Of a DNA stretch of 5,736 bases, positions 5,440-5,736 are shown one piece after another. This DNA comes from Acidimicrobiales bacterium (GTDB taxonomy: Bacteria > Actinomycetota > Acidimicrobiia > Acidimicrobiales > Poriferisodaliceae), in assembly GCA_020631315.1 (NCBI GenBank), contig JAHDHM010000239.1, forward strand, positions 1-5,736, read 5' to 3'. The position numbers were made by a program, and so were the translations under genes. Position 1 is the stretch's first letter. The number at the start of each line of letters is the position of its first letter. The notes below the pieces were generated by a model. It was not told the origin of the DNA, searched no databases, and was given only the letters and a program-made list of their open reading frames with translations.

Positions 5440-5733
5440 TTGTCTGACACCACCGTTCCCACTGCAGACGTCTCGGCCGAGCCGAAGACCTGGTGGGACT
5501 TCGCCAACTGCCTCGGCGTCGAGCCAGACCTCTTCTTCCCCGAGCGGGGTGCCTCCACGAAGGAGGCCAAGGAGGTCTGCCGGGGCTGTGTGGTGCGTGA
5601 CGACTGCCTCGAGTACGCCCTCGATCACGGTGAGAAGTTCGGCATCTGGGGCGGCATGAGCGAGCGGGAGCGTCGTCGCCTTCGCCGTCAGCGCGCGCGG
5701 GCTCGCAAGGCGGCTGCCGGCGAGCTCGGCTGA
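5440..5733 (+). CDS. whiB: WhiB-family iron-sulfur transcriptional regulator, WhiB2/WhmD-like
   Basis: This is a complete 97-aa WhiB protein. Four cysteines (24, 47, 50 and 56; spacing C-X22-C-X2-C-X5-C) are placed to hold a [4Fe-4S] cluster. FFPERG (32-37) and STKEAKEVCRGC (39-50) are typical family phrases, and FGIWGG (67-72) is the signature beta-turn. The tail RERRRLRRQRARARK (76-90) is strongly basic, as expected for DNA contact. WhiB proteins bind region 4 of the primary sigma factor and act with it at promoters; the AKEVC...CLEYAL phrase and EKFGIWGG are closest in my memory to WhiB2/WhmD, linked to septation and sporulation, but assignment to that subfamily is tentative. The gene starts at TTG with CTGGAG 6 nt before it and is divergent from the helicase gene, with a repeat-rich control region between. 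The stop is three bases from the window edge, so no terminator is visible. Confidence 0.93.
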   Translation: MSDTTVPTADVSAEPKTWWDFANCLGVEPDLFFPERGASTKEAKEVCRGCVVRDDCLEYALDHGEKFGIWGGMSERERRRLRRQRARARKAAAGELG

Positions 5734-5736
5734 TCC

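Noticed and set aside
1..5736. CRISPR array, insertion sequence or defence system
   Set aside because: No spaced direct repeats, transposase motifs or terminal repeats were seen; all large frames are accounted for by the pilus, helicase and WhiB genes.

Overview
The window is GC-rich DNA from an actinobacterium (Actinomycetota). The firmest evidence is a complete WhiB-family gene at the right end, since WhiB proteins are found only in actinobacteria and their phages. The second line of evidence is a compact Tad/Flp pilus operon running into a convergent DEAD/DEAH-box helicase gene, the arrangement known in actinobacteria as the helicase/secretion neighbourhood (Rv3649 and Rv3654c-Rv3660c in Mycobacterium tuberculosis). 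The proteins look divergent from the mycobacterial and streptomycete versions, which would fit a deep branch such as Acidimicrobiia, but that placement is inference only.

Layout. Bases 1-54 are the 3' half of a tRNA gene with a long variable arm. The stem geometry (8-nt acceptor strand, 5-bp T stem, G discriminator) points to tRNA-Sec (selC) rather than tRNA-Ser. From 121 to 3014 on the + strand lies a tightly packed operon: tadA (ATPase), tadB and tadC (membrane platform), flp (65-aa pilin-like prepilin) and tadE (minor pseudopilin). The joins tadA/tadB, tadB/tadC and flp/tadE overlap. Only flp has a real gap before it, and that gap carries the strongest Shine-Dalgarno sequence in the window. 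On the - strand, 5231-2937 encodes a roughly 764-aa Hrq1/MrfA-type helicase with a C-terminal cysteine cluster; its 3' end overlaps the 3' end of tadE by 78 bp. Bases 5232-5439 are a divergent control region with a candidate promoter, a tandem hexamer and two inverted repeats. Bases 5440-5733 encode a WhiB2/WhmD-like iron-sulfur regulator starting at TTG.

How the genes fit together. TadA should power, and TadB and TadC anchor, assembly or export of the Flp-like and TadE prepilins. A prepilin peptidase is needed but is not in the window. Neither a CpaE/Ssd-like ParA-family gene before tadA nor an Rv3654c-like second TadE gene between tadE and the helicase is present, so the neighbourhood is reduced compared with the mycobacterial one. 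The helicase resembles DNA-repair helicases; why it stays beside the pilus genes is not known.

The most notable points are the probable selenocysteine tRNA, the reduced helicase/secretion neighbourhood with antisense-overlapping 3' ends, and the repeat-rich region upstream of whiB. I see no clearly new system.
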